Of a stretch of DNA of 64,000 nucleotides, positions 10,003 through 19,210 are shown one piece after another. Under the pieces are notes generated by a model that had not been told where the DNA came from, did no database searches, and saw nothing but the letters and a program-made list of their open reading frames with translations. Each line of letters opens with the position of its first letter. Within the stretch, counting starts at the first letter, position 1. The position numbers and the translations under genes are program-made. Location: assembly GCF_024169315.1 (NCBI RefSeq), contig NZ_JALJWR010000001.1, forward strand, positions 1,447,501-1,511,500, given 5' to 3'. This stretch comes from Pseudomonas migulae. GTDB lineage: Bacteria; Pseudomonadota; Gammaproteobacteria; Pseudomonadales; Pseudomonadaceae.

Positions 10003-10395
10003 CGATGATGTAAGGGGGGCTGTTAGTCACCATTGATGAGTGACGGCTAGCGGCCCATTAGCTGTCGTTCGCGATCGGTAGTTCACGACCCTAAACGGAC
10101 ATTCATGGCAGCCAATTATTGGCCGACGGTTGTCTGTCGCGAAATAATTATTCCAGCGCCATGAGCTGGTTAAGGTTGAATTGTAAAAATCGCATTTTTA
10201 GTTAATCGCTGCATCTGATTTGCTGGTGCGTTGATGGTGGCTTTTAACCATGCCAACCGTGTATCCGTTTGACTTAGATCAACCCGTCGATGCAACACTC
10301 TGTGGCTCAATATTGAATGTTTTTGCATTGACTTGGTTGAAATGCACACAGTAGCGCAAGGTTTTATTTATTCAACTCGTTGAGGTGCGACAGTT
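10003..10395. other. Intergenic region with a dispersed motif
   Basis: No gene is visible. The tract CGACCCTAAACGGACATTC at 10086-10104 resembles a short motif found in several other intergenic gaps of this window (13074, 21787, 23991, 38721). The second half is AT-rich. Confidence 0.5.
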
Positions 10396-10989
10396 TTACA
10401 TCCCTGTAGAGAACTCAGGTGGGTATTTGATTGCAGTTCGTATCGTGCGTAAGGCATCATCGTATTTACAAAGTAAATGCAAAGCCCAGTCGGCACGTGT
10501 GCGGATGCGAATATCATTTTCTTCTGAGGGAATTTCGCTATTCAACATAGATTCAACATTTCTTATTATGAGTTGTTCAGGCAAATACATGATCCGGCTG
10601 TTTTTGTAGCTCGAAGCACGCAATTCAGTAATAGGATAGGCTCCCCCGAGCCCAGCCGAAACCCCCACCAGGAGCGCTGGCTTGTGTCCAAGCTCACCGA
10701 GTCCTGCGTACAAAAAGAAATTTTTCAGCGCCGGGCAAGCCATGCCATTCCACTCCGGGCTGATCACGATCAGTGCGGTTGCTTTTTTGAGGATGGATTG
10801 CTGGACACTCCAGATTCCATCAATGTCTTCTTCTGGCCACAGCGGTAGCCGACTAGAAGCCAGGTTCAGCAGTTCACCTGTATCACAAAGACCAAGTTGC
10901 TCTAATCGGTCGCGCAAATATTTTGCGACTTTGAGTGATTGGCTGTTTGATCTATTCGATCCAGACAGCAGAACGATATGACGGCTCAT
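10396..10989 (-). CDS. NADPH-dependent FMN reductase-like flavoprotein
   Basis: The 197-aa protein has the flavodoxin-like start of the NADPH-dependent FMN reductase family: IVLLSGSNRSNSQSLK for the FMN phosphate loop (residues 5-20) and VISPEWNGMACPALKNFF, equivalent to the usual PEYN-G-PG-LKN motif. The change of usual Gly-Ser-Pro to Met-Ala-Cys-Pro near the flavin is a small variation. Its ATG overlaps the stop of the upstream hydroxylase gene by four bases (10986-10989), so the two are probably translated together. The substrate is unknown. Confidence 0.8.
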   Translation of the reverse strand: MSRHIVLLSGSNRSNSQSLKVAKYLRDRLEQLGLCDTGELLNLASSRLPLWPEEDIDGIWSVQQSILKKATALIVISPEWNGMACPALKNFFLYAGLGELGHKPALLVGVSAGLGGAYPITELRASSYKNSRIMYLPEQLIIRNVESMLNSEIPSEENDIRIRTRADWALHLLCKYDDALRTIRTAIKYPPEFSTGM

Positions 10990-11843
10990 TGCGCCACCTT
11001 CTGTTTAGCGTTGTGTGCTTTGGCGGCGACACGGCGTGAACGCACGACGGGCCAGAACAACTCTTCTTTCCAGCTGATCGGTGACAAGTGTTCGATTCCG
11101 TATAAGAGCGGACGCCGGCGGGTAATTTTGGCCGTTCCGAACAGGATGTCCCAGAAGAACAACAGGTTGCCGAAGTTGCCCTTGTAATGCGTGACACCAT
11201 CCTCGGCAGTCAAGCCGTGATGGGCTGAATGAGTGGAAGGGGTGGAGATCGTTCGCTCCAGAACCCAGACAATAGGACGCAACACACGGATGCCATACAG
11301 TTTGTCATCCCACGCAACGCTGCTGTGCGCTGCGAAGATGACGATCATCTTTAGGATCAGATAAACATAGTAAATATGCGCAAGCCCTAGATAGATCAGT
11401 ATGCCGGACAGCCAGATGCCGGGCATCAGCATGTAGTAGAAACTGTTGTTTCGATAAACGATACGGACACTCATGTAGGGCGCGGAGTGATGAGCGCGGT
11501 GCAGCGCATAAAGTGCCGGGACCCGATGTGTCAGTCGATGCCACCAGTATTGAGTCATGTCATCCAGTACTAGAAACAACACGAACCCTGCGACCCAAGG
11601 AATGGTGGCCAGGGCGCCTTTCATTTCCGGAACAGCCAAGCTCAGGATTTTTCCACTGAGCCACATGACACTGGGGAACGTGATTGCAACTAGGATCCCG
11701 GAGCCTATGACTTCGATCAGTACGTCACGCTTTCCGCTCGACGGGTGTCGAAGCGAAGAACACGCGAGTTCCAGCAAGATGAAGGCAAGGAATATCCCGG
11801 CCACTATTACGGAAGGATTGTTGGCGAGCATTATTGTATTCAT
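10986..11843 (-). CDS. Sterol desaturase / fatty acid hydroxylase family membrane protein
   Basis: The 285-aa protein has several membrane helices and the histidine clusters of the di-iron fatty acid hydroxylase superfamily: HRLTHR, HRAHHS and a C-terminal STHSAHHG. These bind the non-haem di-iron centre. It forms an operon with the downstream flavin reductase-like gene, which could supply electrons; that is inference. Its start codon overlaps the first possible ATG of the divergent AraC gene. Confidence 0.9.
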   Translation of the reverse strand: MNTIMLANNPSVIVAGIFLAFILLELACSSLRHPSSGKRDVLIEVIGSGILVAITFPSVMWLSGKILSLAVPEMKGALATIPWVAGFVLFLVLDDMTQYWWHRLTHRVPALYALHRAHHSAPYMSVRIVYRNNSFYYMLMPGIWLSGILIYLGLAHIYYVYLILKMIVIFAAHSSVAWDDKLYGIRVLRPIVWVLERTISTPSTHSAHHGLTAEDGVTHYKGNFGNLLFFWDILFGTAKITRRRPLLYGIEHLSPISWKEELFWPVVRSRRVAAKAHNAKQKVAQ

Positions 11844-11910
11844 GGCACTCTCGATTCAGGCCCCTGCGGGCAATGCCATTTCATTAGAAGCTAACGAGAA
11901 AGCCATCCCT

Positions 11911-12873
11911 ATGCGCGAAACGGACAGAATTGAGCGAGAACAGGCCAATCGTTCCTCCCAGCGCTTTCACCGCGGCAAATTGGGACAGGTGCTGGAGCGT
12001 TTCCTGGATAGCCAGGCCTTGAGAGAAAACAGGGATTACAGCCTGATCGAGCTGGATCAGCTTTGGCGCGAGGCGGCGCGCGTCGATCCGGCGATCGGGT
12101 TGAAACTGTTCACGCTATTCACGCCTCAGGACTGGCACGTCCTGGCCTATCTGTGTTTGTACAGCCCCGACGTTTTATCATCCATGAAGCTTTGGTCCCG
12201 GTACGCGCGGCTTGCGTCGGACACGGACACGGTGAGACTGCTCAATGATGAGAACGGCGTCGGTATCGAGCTGTGCCTCGATGCGCCCAGTGAGCTGGCG
12301 CGCTATGTCGTTGAGCACTACGGCGCAATGTCCATCGCGCAGTTGCGGCGGGGAACAGGGCAGCAGGTGCAGCCGGTCCTGGCAAGATTTACTCACTCAC
12401 GTCCGTCGTATTACAAGCAATACACCCAATGGTTTGGGGGCCGTGTCGAGTTTGATTGTCCGATTAACTGCTTCTATTTCGATGCTCGAAGCTTGAGCCT
12501 GCCGATGCAGACACGTCATCACGGGATGCTTGAGTTATTGACCCAGGAACTGGATCGACGGATCGCCGCGCATCGGAATTTCAGCGGTTGGTCAGCCAAG
12601 GTTGCTGAAGGAGCACGACGATCTCTAGCGAGAGGTGAAACTCCCAATCTGGACAATCTGGCGAAGGCGCTGCACCAGACGCCAAGGACCTTACGGAGAC
12701 GACTGGAAGAGGAAGGTACAACCTTCAGACAATTGCTCGATCAGATTCGCGCAGAATTGGAACTGCATCTTGAATTGCAAGGAGAGTCATTTACGGAGAT
12801 TGCAGCTCAACTAGGCTACAGCGATTTGACGGCGTATCTCCACGCCCGAGGTCGATGGCGTGACAGGAAGTAA
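11911..12873 (+). CDS. AraC-family regulator with altered C-terminus
   Basis: The roughly 320-aa protein has an arabinose-binding-like effector domain of the OruR/ArgR type and a C-terminal AraC helix-turn-helix region (LDNLAKALHQTPRTLRRRLE, then FTEIAAQLGYSDLTAYLHA). Family members continue from that point with a motif like F-RRWTG-SP. Here the frame reads ARGRWRDRK and stops, while the +1 frame from about 12857 reads TGSNVAGPNFSERQR and stops at about 12930, suggesting a small frameshift near 12855. Start 11911 is preceded by GAGAAAG; an ATG at 11842 is also possible. It is divergent from the hydroxylase/reductase operon and may control it. Confidence 0.8.
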   Translation: MRETDRIEREQANRSSQRFHRGKLGQVLERFLDSQALRENRDYSLIELDQLWREAARVDPAIGLKLFTLFTPQDWHVLAYLCLYSPDVLSSMKLWSRYARLASDTDTVRLLNDENGVGIELCLDAPSELARYVVEHYGAMSIAQLRRGTGQQVQPVLARFTHSRPSYYKQYTQWFGGRVEFDCPINCFYFDARSLSLPMQTRHHGMLELLTQELDRRIAAHRNFSGWSAKVAEGARRSLARGETPNLDNLAKALHQTPRTLRRRLEEEGTTFRQLLDQIRAELELHLELQGESFTEIAAQLGYSDLTAYLHARGRWRDRK

Positions 12874-13136
12874 TGTGGCGGGCCCAAATTTTTCGGAACG
12901 ACAGCGTTACCTCACAAATCACCTCATCCCACGCCAGTAATTTCCCTTGTGCGGTTCCAACCCAGATAAATGCCGAAATATCGAATCTTCCTGGGGTTGC
13001 TTGCAAAAAGGTAATTCCTGACAGGGGTAGGAGAGGATGCAGGTTGATTTGCCACTGAGTCTTGGGGCCCATCCGAATGACTGCTTTTGGCCGAATGCTG
13101 CCTCTTGCTAGAGGCTGAAACGACGCAATGTCCCGT

Positions 13137-13691
13137 TTATAAACTTTCTGCCTCCGGCGCACGGAAGGCCTTGCTGTAGTAGCCGGATTGGTCGAAACAG
13201 CAAACGTGCTTCTTGCCGGATGCGAGCATATCGCAGGCATCACCGATTCGTTTTGTGCGGGTCTTGAGTTGCTTGGCTGAAGTGATCCAGTGAATCCAGT
13301 CCACTCGTGCGAGGGTCGTCGTATCGTTCCAGACTTTACGGGCCTCAGGAGCGGCAGCCAGTGCCTCCTGGAAATCTGCCGGGATGTCGGGCTCCGATTC
13401 CTTCTTCACAGGGGCCAGTTCCAGTGTAACGATGTCCCCAACGACCGCGCCTGCGGCGTCGAGTAACGCTCTACTTACCTGCAGCCAATGGCTCAACTGG
13501 CCATCCGGCTCAAGGGTTGCCTGGAAAGGCCGCCCGTTGATTGTGCCTTCGACTGTCGTCCTTCCTCGCCTCGGAAGCTGTTCACTCGCCTCTCTTGGCA
13601 GCACCACGAACGCCCACGACCTATCATCACCAGGTTTTGCCGGACGAAGAAGCTTTGCTTCGAATCGGGATTTCACATCGATTGTTGTCAT
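13137..13691 (-). CDS. DUF1905 / YdeI (OmdA)-family protein
   Basis: The 184-aa protein begins with a DUF1905 domain (FEAKLLRP, then GDDRSWAFVVLPREASEQLP and VEGTINGRPFQATLEPDG). It ends with a YdeI/OmpD-associated region (ADFQEALAAAPEARKVWNDT and WIHWITSAKQLKTRTKRI). Fusions of these two domains are common; the biochemical role is not established. It is a single gene preceded by a short spacer. Confidence 0.85.
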   Translation of the reverse strand: MTTIDVKSRFEAKLLRPAKPGDDRSWAFVVLPREASEQLPRRGRTTVEGTINGRPFQATLEPDGQLSHWLQVSRALLDAAGAVVGDIVTLELAPVKKESEPDIPADFQEALAAAPEARKVWNDTTTLARVDWIHWITSAKQLKTRTKRIGDACDMLASGKKHVCCFDQSGYYSKAFRAPEAESL

Positions 13692-13821
13692 TGCAACTCC
13701 TCCAACTAATAGGTCGATTAACGTTCCATGTCGCCCTGCAAGCCCTTGCCTGCCCTGGAGGAATTACAGCAAACCCTGATGAAAGGGCCAACATCTTTGC
13801 TTATTCGCCAGCAGTCCCCAG

Positions 13822-14011
13822 TCAATCACCAGCCTGCGACAACGGCCTCGCCACCTGCTCCAACGCTCGACGCTCTGCCGCCACGCCCCATACCGCTTGC
13901 ACCACCGCCGCGGCACACATCAGCGCGGCGCCTGTCAGGTAACTCATCAGCAGACGGCTGCGCTGCTGGGTCTGAATCAATTGGCCAAACAGCATCGGCC
14001 CGATGATGCCG
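13822..14011 (-). pseudogene. 3' fragment of an MFS transporter, duplicated from or related to the gene at 39029
   Basis: Reading leftward, about 63 codons (IIGPMLFGQLIQTQQRS, then GAALMCAAAVVQAVWGVAAE and the same final ARPLSQAGD) match the last helix and tail of the intact MFS protein at 39029-40495 almost residue for residue. DNA similarity also continues about 35-40 bases past the stop (AAAGGGCCAACA near 13783 and near 38992). Upstream of 14011 it ends abruptly and joins an unrelated AT-richer frame, giving a chimeric open frame to 14211. A fragment this small cannot transport. Confidence 0.85.
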
Positions 14012-14018
14012 TCGAGGG

Positions 14019-14400
14019 TATAGGACTGCGCGTTGTCAGTGGATTTAAACGAATAAGTAGGCTCGTCAACTATTGTGATCAGCCCATATGGGGTGTGCAT
14101 GTTCATATGATTATTATTTTCTGGCCCGTTTACGATCAGGTTATGCCTCAGGTTTGATCTGGGAAGCCCTTGAGAAGGAACGACCGTTTTTAGCCGATAG
14201 CAGTCACCCACGGAAGGTGTGTAACGGTCCTAGGACCACCTAAAACCTCCTACAAAAACCTCGGAATCCCTAACCTCGCCCGCCGTTCCGATGCGGCTTA
14301 TAGTCCGCCCCGTCGCCCAAAATGGCGATTCGGGTTTGGCGACCTGACCACAGAGAAGACTGAGTAACGGCCTTTGAGCCAATCAAACTGAGATCTTCAA
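14019..14400. other. Intergenic/leader region upstream of a small DUF3077-like gene
   Basis: The left half is AT-rich and open on the minus strand (MNMHTPYGLITIVDEPTYSF), possibly the remnant of another gene fused to the MFS fragment. The right half is C-rich, lacks an open frame and holds a hairpin described separately. It is probably the promoter and leader of the gene at 14401. Confidence 0.5.
14312..14343 (+). promoter_or_regulatory. Leader hairpin upstream of the small gene at 14401
   Basis: GTCGCCCAAA (14312-14321) pairs with TTTGGCGAC (14335-14343) with one bulged C and a 13-nt loop, ending 57 bases before the ATG. There is no T-run, so it is not a classical terminator. A structured leader or protein/RNA-binding site is possible. 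Confidence 0.4.
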
Positions 14401-14673
14401 ATGACTAGATACATGCCCCTCACCGGAATCGACCTGATTCCGGCCTCCTTGCTCATCGACACCGAAGCACCGCTCGACGTCCTGCAAGCCGCAGCAGACT
14501 ACCGAATTCGCACCGTTACGCAGGTACTGGAAAACATCGCCTTCCGTGCCGAACTTGGTTGCGACACGGTGGTGCTGAAGGACTTTTCTCAGCTGCTGGC
14601 CATCCCGTTGCGCGATGGCTGTGACTTGATGGATGTGATTGGCCGACGTTTGCGTGCGCAGGCGGAGGGGTAA
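14401..14673 (+). CDS. Small acidic helical protein, DUF3077-like
   Basis: The 90-aa protein (MTRYMPLTGIDLIPASLLID) contains a helical region, PLDVLQAAADYRIRTVTQVL, resembling the short Pseudomonas proteins grouped as DUF3077, whose role is unknown. It has no signal peptide or membrane helix. The gene stands alone, converging on the GGDEF-EAL gene, and has a long leader with a hairpin. The family call is tentative. Confidence 0.6.
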   Translation: MTRYMPLTGIDLIPASLLIDTEAPLDVLQAAADYRIRTVTQVLENIAFRAELGCDTVVLKDFSQLLAIPLRDGCDLMDVIGRRLRAQAEG

Positions 14674-14717
14674 ATTAAAACCGCTGAACCCGCATTGCCC
14701 GGATACCTCAACACCCC

Positions 14718-17522
14718 CTAACGCCCAATCAACGAACTCGCCAACAACGCCTCCAACCCCATCGGCTTGGCAAAGTAATAACCCTGGGCCTGCCCTGCGC
14801 CCATTTCGCGCAGCAGGTCCAGCGTCGCTTCATCCTCGACGCCTTCGGCCACCACGCTCAGGTCCAGCGATTCGGCCATCCGCACAATCGCCCGGACGAT
14901 CGCGCGACTGCGAGGGCTGGCGGTCAGTTCGAGGATGAACGACTTGTCGATCTTCAGGCCACTGAATCGGTATTGATGCACATAGCTCAGGGATGAAAAC
15001 CCGGCACCGAAGTCATCGAGCACCACCGACATGCCGTTGTCGGCCAATTGCTGCATGGTCAGCCGGGCAATCGCCGGTTCGGCGACCAGCGCACCTTCGG
15101 TCAACTCCAGGCAGATCCGCGACGGCTCGACCTTGTGCCGCTCCAGCAGTGCAAGTACATCACTGGCGAAGTCCGGGCGCGTCATGCTGTAGCTGGAGCA
15201 ATTGACGTGCACCGGCGGCCAATTGGCGTGCTCGGGTTGTGCGAGGATCAGTGCAATGCTGTTGAGCATGTACAGGTCCAGTCGACCAATCAGGCGCAGA
15301 CCCTCGACGTCCGGCAAAAACTCGCCCGGCGCGATCACCCGGCCGCCCGGCTGATGCCAGCGAATCAGCGCTTCGAGGGCCACCAGTTCGCCGCTTTCGA
15401 CGCTGACGATCGGCTGGAAATACGGCAGCAATTCATCGGTACGCTTGAGCGCATTGCGCAAGGCCCCTTCCCGCTCGACCTGGTCCGAGACTTCACGACG
15501 CACTTCCTGATTGAACACCGCGTAGCTGTCGCGCCCGGCACTCTTGACCCGGTACATCGCCGCATCGGCATCGCGCAGCAAGTCGGCGGGCTCCATATGG
15601 AACTGGCTGTCGGCGCTGACGATACCGATACTGCAGGACGAAAAAACTTCATAGCCATTGATGAAAAACGGCAGGTCAAACGCCACCAGAATCCGTTCGG
15701 CGATGTCGATCACCACGTCCAGCGGCGCCTCGGGCGCCAGCACGGAAAACTCATCGCCGCCCAGGCGCGCCAGCATGTCGGTGTCGCGCAGGCAACCGCG
15801 CAAACGGTGGGCGGCCTGCATCAACAGCAGGTCGCCGAAATGATGGCCGAGGCTGTCGTTGACCAGTTTGAAACGGTCGAGGTCGATGAACATCACCGCC
15901 AGGTGCCCGCCTTCGCTGCCGAACTGCGACCAGGCCAGATTGAGGCGCTGTTGCAGGTAGGTACGATTGGGCAGCCCGGTCAGCGCATCGTGGGAGTTCT
16001 CGTGTTGCAACTTGGCATTGGCGTGATCGAGCTCGCGGGTGCGGTTCTGCACCCGGGCTTCCAGCTTGAGGTTGGCGGCATGGATCGCTTCGGCGGCCGT
16101 GCGGCGCGACAACGCGGTGTCGATGTGCCGCGACACGAACGTCAGCAGTTCTTGGTCTCGCAGGGTATAGCGCACCTGCGAGGTATAGCTTTGCACCGCC
16201 AGCACGCCACGCACCACATCGCCATCGAACAATGGAATGCCTAGCCAGGAGTAGGACCGGTAGGACTCTTCGGCCAGTTCGATTTCACCTTGCGCGGACA
16301 ATCGGTCCGCGTCGCCTGGATCAATCAGGCAAGGTCGGCGCTGCCGGATAACGTACTCGGTCAGGCCCCGACGCCCTCGCCGCGCCGCCGGGCAAATCGT
16401 CTGCCGCTCATCAACGTAATACGGAAAAGTCACTTCGCCGGTCGCGTCGTCGAACAGCGCAATGTAGAAGTTACGCGCAAACAGCAGATCACCGACGATG
16501 CCATGCAGGGTTTGGAACAGCTCGGCCATGTCGCCAGGCTGGCTGGAGAGTTCGGCGATCTGGAACAGCGCGCTCTGCAGATGTTCGGCGCGCTCTCGTT
16601 CTGCCACTTCCTGCCGCAATGCGTCGTTGAGTGCCGAGAGCTCCAGGGTGCGACGCATCACGGTCGCTTCCAGATCCTCGCGGTGCAGAATCCGGTCCAG
16701 CGCCATGGCCACGTGGCGGGCCACCACCAGAAACAGCGCGCGGTCCTCGGCGCTGTAGGTACGGGAAACGTCGTAGACCTGCATGGCCAGCATGCCGAAC
16801 ACGTCATCCGAGGCATTTTTCAACGGTGCGCCCATCCAGAATTCCGGACGATCACCCACGCAGTAAAAACGCTTCTCGTCCTGAGCCGCGAGAATGCCGG
16901 CGGCGTCGATCAGCAACGGCTGGCCACTGGTCAATACCTGGCCGGTCAACGACAGGTGCGAAGGGTCAAGGTATTCGTAGTGCTGGGACTCCACGGCATC
17001 AACGTCGATGATGTCGACGTAATACGGGTAGTCGATCTTGCCGCTGTGCGGGTCATACAACGCGAGATAGAAGTTCTCGGCGTCGATCAGGCTGGCCAGA
17101 AGCTGGTGAACCCCCACCAGAAACACTGACCGGTCGCGGGTCGAACTGGCCAGGTAAGTAATTTCATACAACACACGCTGGGTAATCTGCGCGCGGGCAA
17201 GGGTATTGGTCTGTACCTGAATGCCCAGGCGCTGGGCAAACCCGGCGAGCGCAGGTTCCGTGGCATCGGCCATTGGCGCGAGCAGCCAACCCAGCACACT
17301 TTCGCCGCTGCCGGTCGGCCAGCGGTGCAAGTGCCGGCTCAGGCAAAAGGTGTCGAACGCTTCATTCGCCACACTGGACGGCCACTGCGCCAGTGGATCG
17401 CCCTGCCCGACCAGATGCATTTGTTCACCGGCTCGGTAAACAACCCATGCGGTGGTGTGCGCCCAGTTGCGCGCGGAGTCCAGCAATTGCTCGATCGTGT
17501 CCGCGTTGCCAGCGTACGCCAT
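14718..17522 (-). CDS. GAF-GAF-GGDEF-EAL c-di-GMP signalling protein
   Basis: The soluble protein of about 934 aa has two GAF sensor regions, each with a YPYYVD-type strand (KIDYPYYVDIIDVD and VTFPYYVDERQT), then a short coiled linker, GGDEF (intact, 588-592) and EAL (717-719), with VVLDDFGAGFSSL near the end. An RDTD inhibitory site precedes GGDEF. I chose the start giving MAYAGNADTIEQL because CGGAG lies nine bases upstream; an in-frame start at 17615 would add 31 unlike residues. Both catalytic motifs look complete. The GAF ligands are unknown. Confidence 0.92.
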   Translation of the reverse strand: MAYAGNADTIEQLLDSARNWAHTTAWVVYRAGEQMHLVGQGDPLAQWPSSVANEAFDTFCLSRHLHRWPTGSGESVLGWLLAPMADATEPALAGFAQRLGIQVQTNTLARAQITQRVLYEITYLASSTRDRSVFLVGVHQLLASLIDAENFYLALYDPHSGKIDYPYYVDIIDVDAVESQHYEYLDPSHLSLTGQVLTSGQPLLIDAAGILAAQDEKRFYCVGDRPEFWMGAPLKNASDDVFGMLAMQVYDVSRTYSAEDRALFLVVARHVAMALDRILHREDLEATVMRRTLELSALNDALRQEVAERERAEHLQSALFQIAELSSQPGDMAELFQTLHGIVGDLLFARNFYIALFDDATGEVTFPYYVDERQTICPAARRGRRGLTEYVIRQRRPCLIDPGDADRLSAQGEIELAEESYRSYSWLGIPLFDGDVVRGVLAVQSYTSQVRYTLRDQELLTFVSRHIDTALSRRTAAEAIHAANLKLEARVQNRTRELDHANAKLQHENSHDALTGLPNRTYLQQRLNLAWSQFGSEGGHLAVMFIDLDRFKLVNDSLGHHFGDLLLMQAAHRLRGCLRDTDMLARLGGDEFSVLAPEAPLDVVIDIAERILVAFDLPFFINGYEVFSSCSIGIVSADSQFHMEPADLLRDADAAMYRVKSAGRDSYAVFNQEVRREVSDQVEREGALRNALKRTDELLPYFQPIVSVESGELVALEALIRWHQPGGRVIAPGEFLPDVEGLRLIGRLDLYMLNSIALILAQPEHANWPPVHVNCSSYSMTRPDFASDVLALLERHKVEPSRICLELTEGALVAEPAIARLTMQQLADNGMSVVLDDFGAGFSSLSYVHQYRFSGLKIDKSFILELTASPRSRAIVRAIVRMAESLDLSVVAEGVEDEATLDLLREMGAGQAQGYYFAKPMGLEALLASSLIGR

Positions 17523-17834
17523 GCCGACAGTCTCCGAATTTCCTTTTCGTTGAGATGCAACCACGTGGCAATCGTTCGATTGCCGCGCAGAGTCGGTTAA
17601 TGGACGAACACTCATCAGCGCTCCCTGAGCCAGTAACTGGCGATACTCACTTGATGGTTGCTATCAATGTGCCAGTGAGCTTAGCGTTTAAAGCTTATAG
17701 AGTTTTTATTCAACAGGTTTTTTTTGTAGCCCCTCCTCAGGTAACAACAAAGCTCGAACCAGAGCACCCGCGACTGAACTGCTAACCTTAAATTGGCAAA
17801 AATGCCCGGCATGCCTTCATTCGAGGAAGTGAAA
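17523..17834. other. Divergent intergenic region
   Basis: The spacer between the GAF-GGDEF-EAL gene and the epoxide hydrolase contains no gene. It is AT-rich around 17690-17735 and presumably holds both promoters. Confidence 0.5.
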
Positions 17835-19106
17835 ATGAAACTCGCATTCGTCGCTGCCGCAGTCGCCGTCATGCTCACCTCATCGCTTCCCGCCATTGCC
17901 GTCTCCGCCGAAAACACCGAAGCCATCCGGCCCTTCCAGGTCCACATTCCTGACCGTGATCTTACAGATCTGCGCGACCGGATTGCGGCGACCCGCTGGC
18001 CGGATAAAGAGACTGTTTCCGATCGGTCCCAAGGCGCTCAACTGGAACAATTGAAGGCGCTGGTTCACTACTGGGGCACGGCGTACGACTGGCGCAAAGT
18101 GGAGGCCCGACTCAACGCCCTGCCGCAGTACGTCACGACGATCGATGGGGTCGACATCCATTTCATCTGGGTGCGCTCTCCCCGTCCGAACGCGCTGCCG
18201 ATGATCATGACCCACGGTTGGCCAGGCTCCGTCCTCGAGTTTATCAATGTCGTCGGCCCGCTCTCCGACCCCACGGCTCACGGGGGTAACGCGGCGGATG
18301 CATTTGATCTGGTGATTCCGTCCATTCCTGGCTATGGCTTCTCCGGCAAACCAACGGGAATTGGTTGGGACCCGGAGCATATTGCACGGGTCTGGGCGCA
18401 GTTGATGAAACGCCTCGAGTACACCCGCTACGTCGCCCAGGGTGGCGACTGGGGTGCTCCGATCACCAGCGCGATGGCGCGCCAGGCACCGGCCGGACTG
18501 CTCGGCATTCACCTCAACCTGCCGGCAACGATACCGCCGGAAGCGAGCGCGGCACTCGCCGCCGGTGGGCCGGCACCGGAGAACTTCTCCGCGCAGGAAC
18601 GCGCAACCTTCGACGCCGTTGCCACCCTGATCAAGCAAGGGAACCTGGCGTACAGCGCGATGATGGCCGCAAGACCGCAAATGATGGGTTATGGCGTGAC
18701 GGATTCACCGTCCTTTCTCGCCGCGCTCCTGCTCGTTCACCCGGGATTCGCAAAATGGATGTACGGCGCCGACGCTCAACAGCTGCCGACAAAGGATCAA
18801 GTGCTGGATAACGTCACCTTGTACTGGCTAACGAACAGCGCCGCTTCGGCAGGACGACTGTATTGGGAAAACAAGGGACGCAGCCCTCTTTCCTCCGCCG
18901 CACAGAAGACGAGCGAGATCTCCCTGCCGGTGGCGGTCACGGTGTTTCCGGATGACGTTTATTACCCTCCGGAATCCTGGGCCCGACGCGCCTACAGCAA
19001 CCTGATCTACTTTCATCAAGCGGACAAAGGCGGCCACTTTGCAGCTTGGGAACAGCCGCAACTCTTTACTGAAGAACTTCGCACAGCGTTCAAGTCTTTG
19101 CGCTAG
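17835..19106 (+). CDS. Exported epoxide hydrolase-family alpha/beta hydrolase
   Basis: The 423-aa protein has a Sec signal peptide (MKLAFVAAAVAVMLTSSLPA, cleavage near AVSA) and then the epoxide hydrolase N-terminal region (IRPFQVHIPDRDLTDLRDRI). The oxyanion motif HGWPGS is at 127-132, the probable nucleophile is Asp205 in GGDWG, and the C-terminal catalytic His is in GGHFAAWEQP. It would open epoxides to diols in the periplasm; the substrate is unknown. Start 17835 has GAGGAAG upstream, whereas the longer frame from 17793 would spoil the signal. A Tat-exported paralogue lies at 46637-47959. Confidence 0.88.
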   Translation: MKLAFVAAAVAVMLTSSLPAIAVSAENTEAIRPFQVHIPDRDLTDLRDRIAATRWPDKETVSDRSQGAQLEQLKALVHYWGTAYDWRKVEARLNALPQYVTTIDGVDIHFIWVRSPRPNALPMIMTHGWPGSVLEFINVVGPLSDPTAHGGNAADAFDLVIPSIPGYGFSGKPTGIGWDPEHIARVWAQLMKRLEYTRYVAQGGDWGAPITSAMARQAPAGLLGIHLNLPATIPPEASAALAAGGPAPENFSAQERATFDAVATLIKQGNLAYSAMMAARPQMMGYGVTDSPSFLAALLLVHPGFAKWMYGADAQQLPTKDQVLDNVTLYWLTNSAASAGRLYWENKGRSPLSSAAQKTSEISLPVAVTVFPDDVYYPPESWARRAYSNLIYFHQADKGGHFAAWEQPQLFTEELRTAFKSLR

Positions 19107-19210
19107 TTAGCAGTGTCTGTCATTCGTGAGAGGATATTGGCGACCAGGCGCGACAGGTGTTCGCCTGCACAATTATCCAAGTCGTTTTTACCAGGGAGGG
19201 GAGCGTCCTT

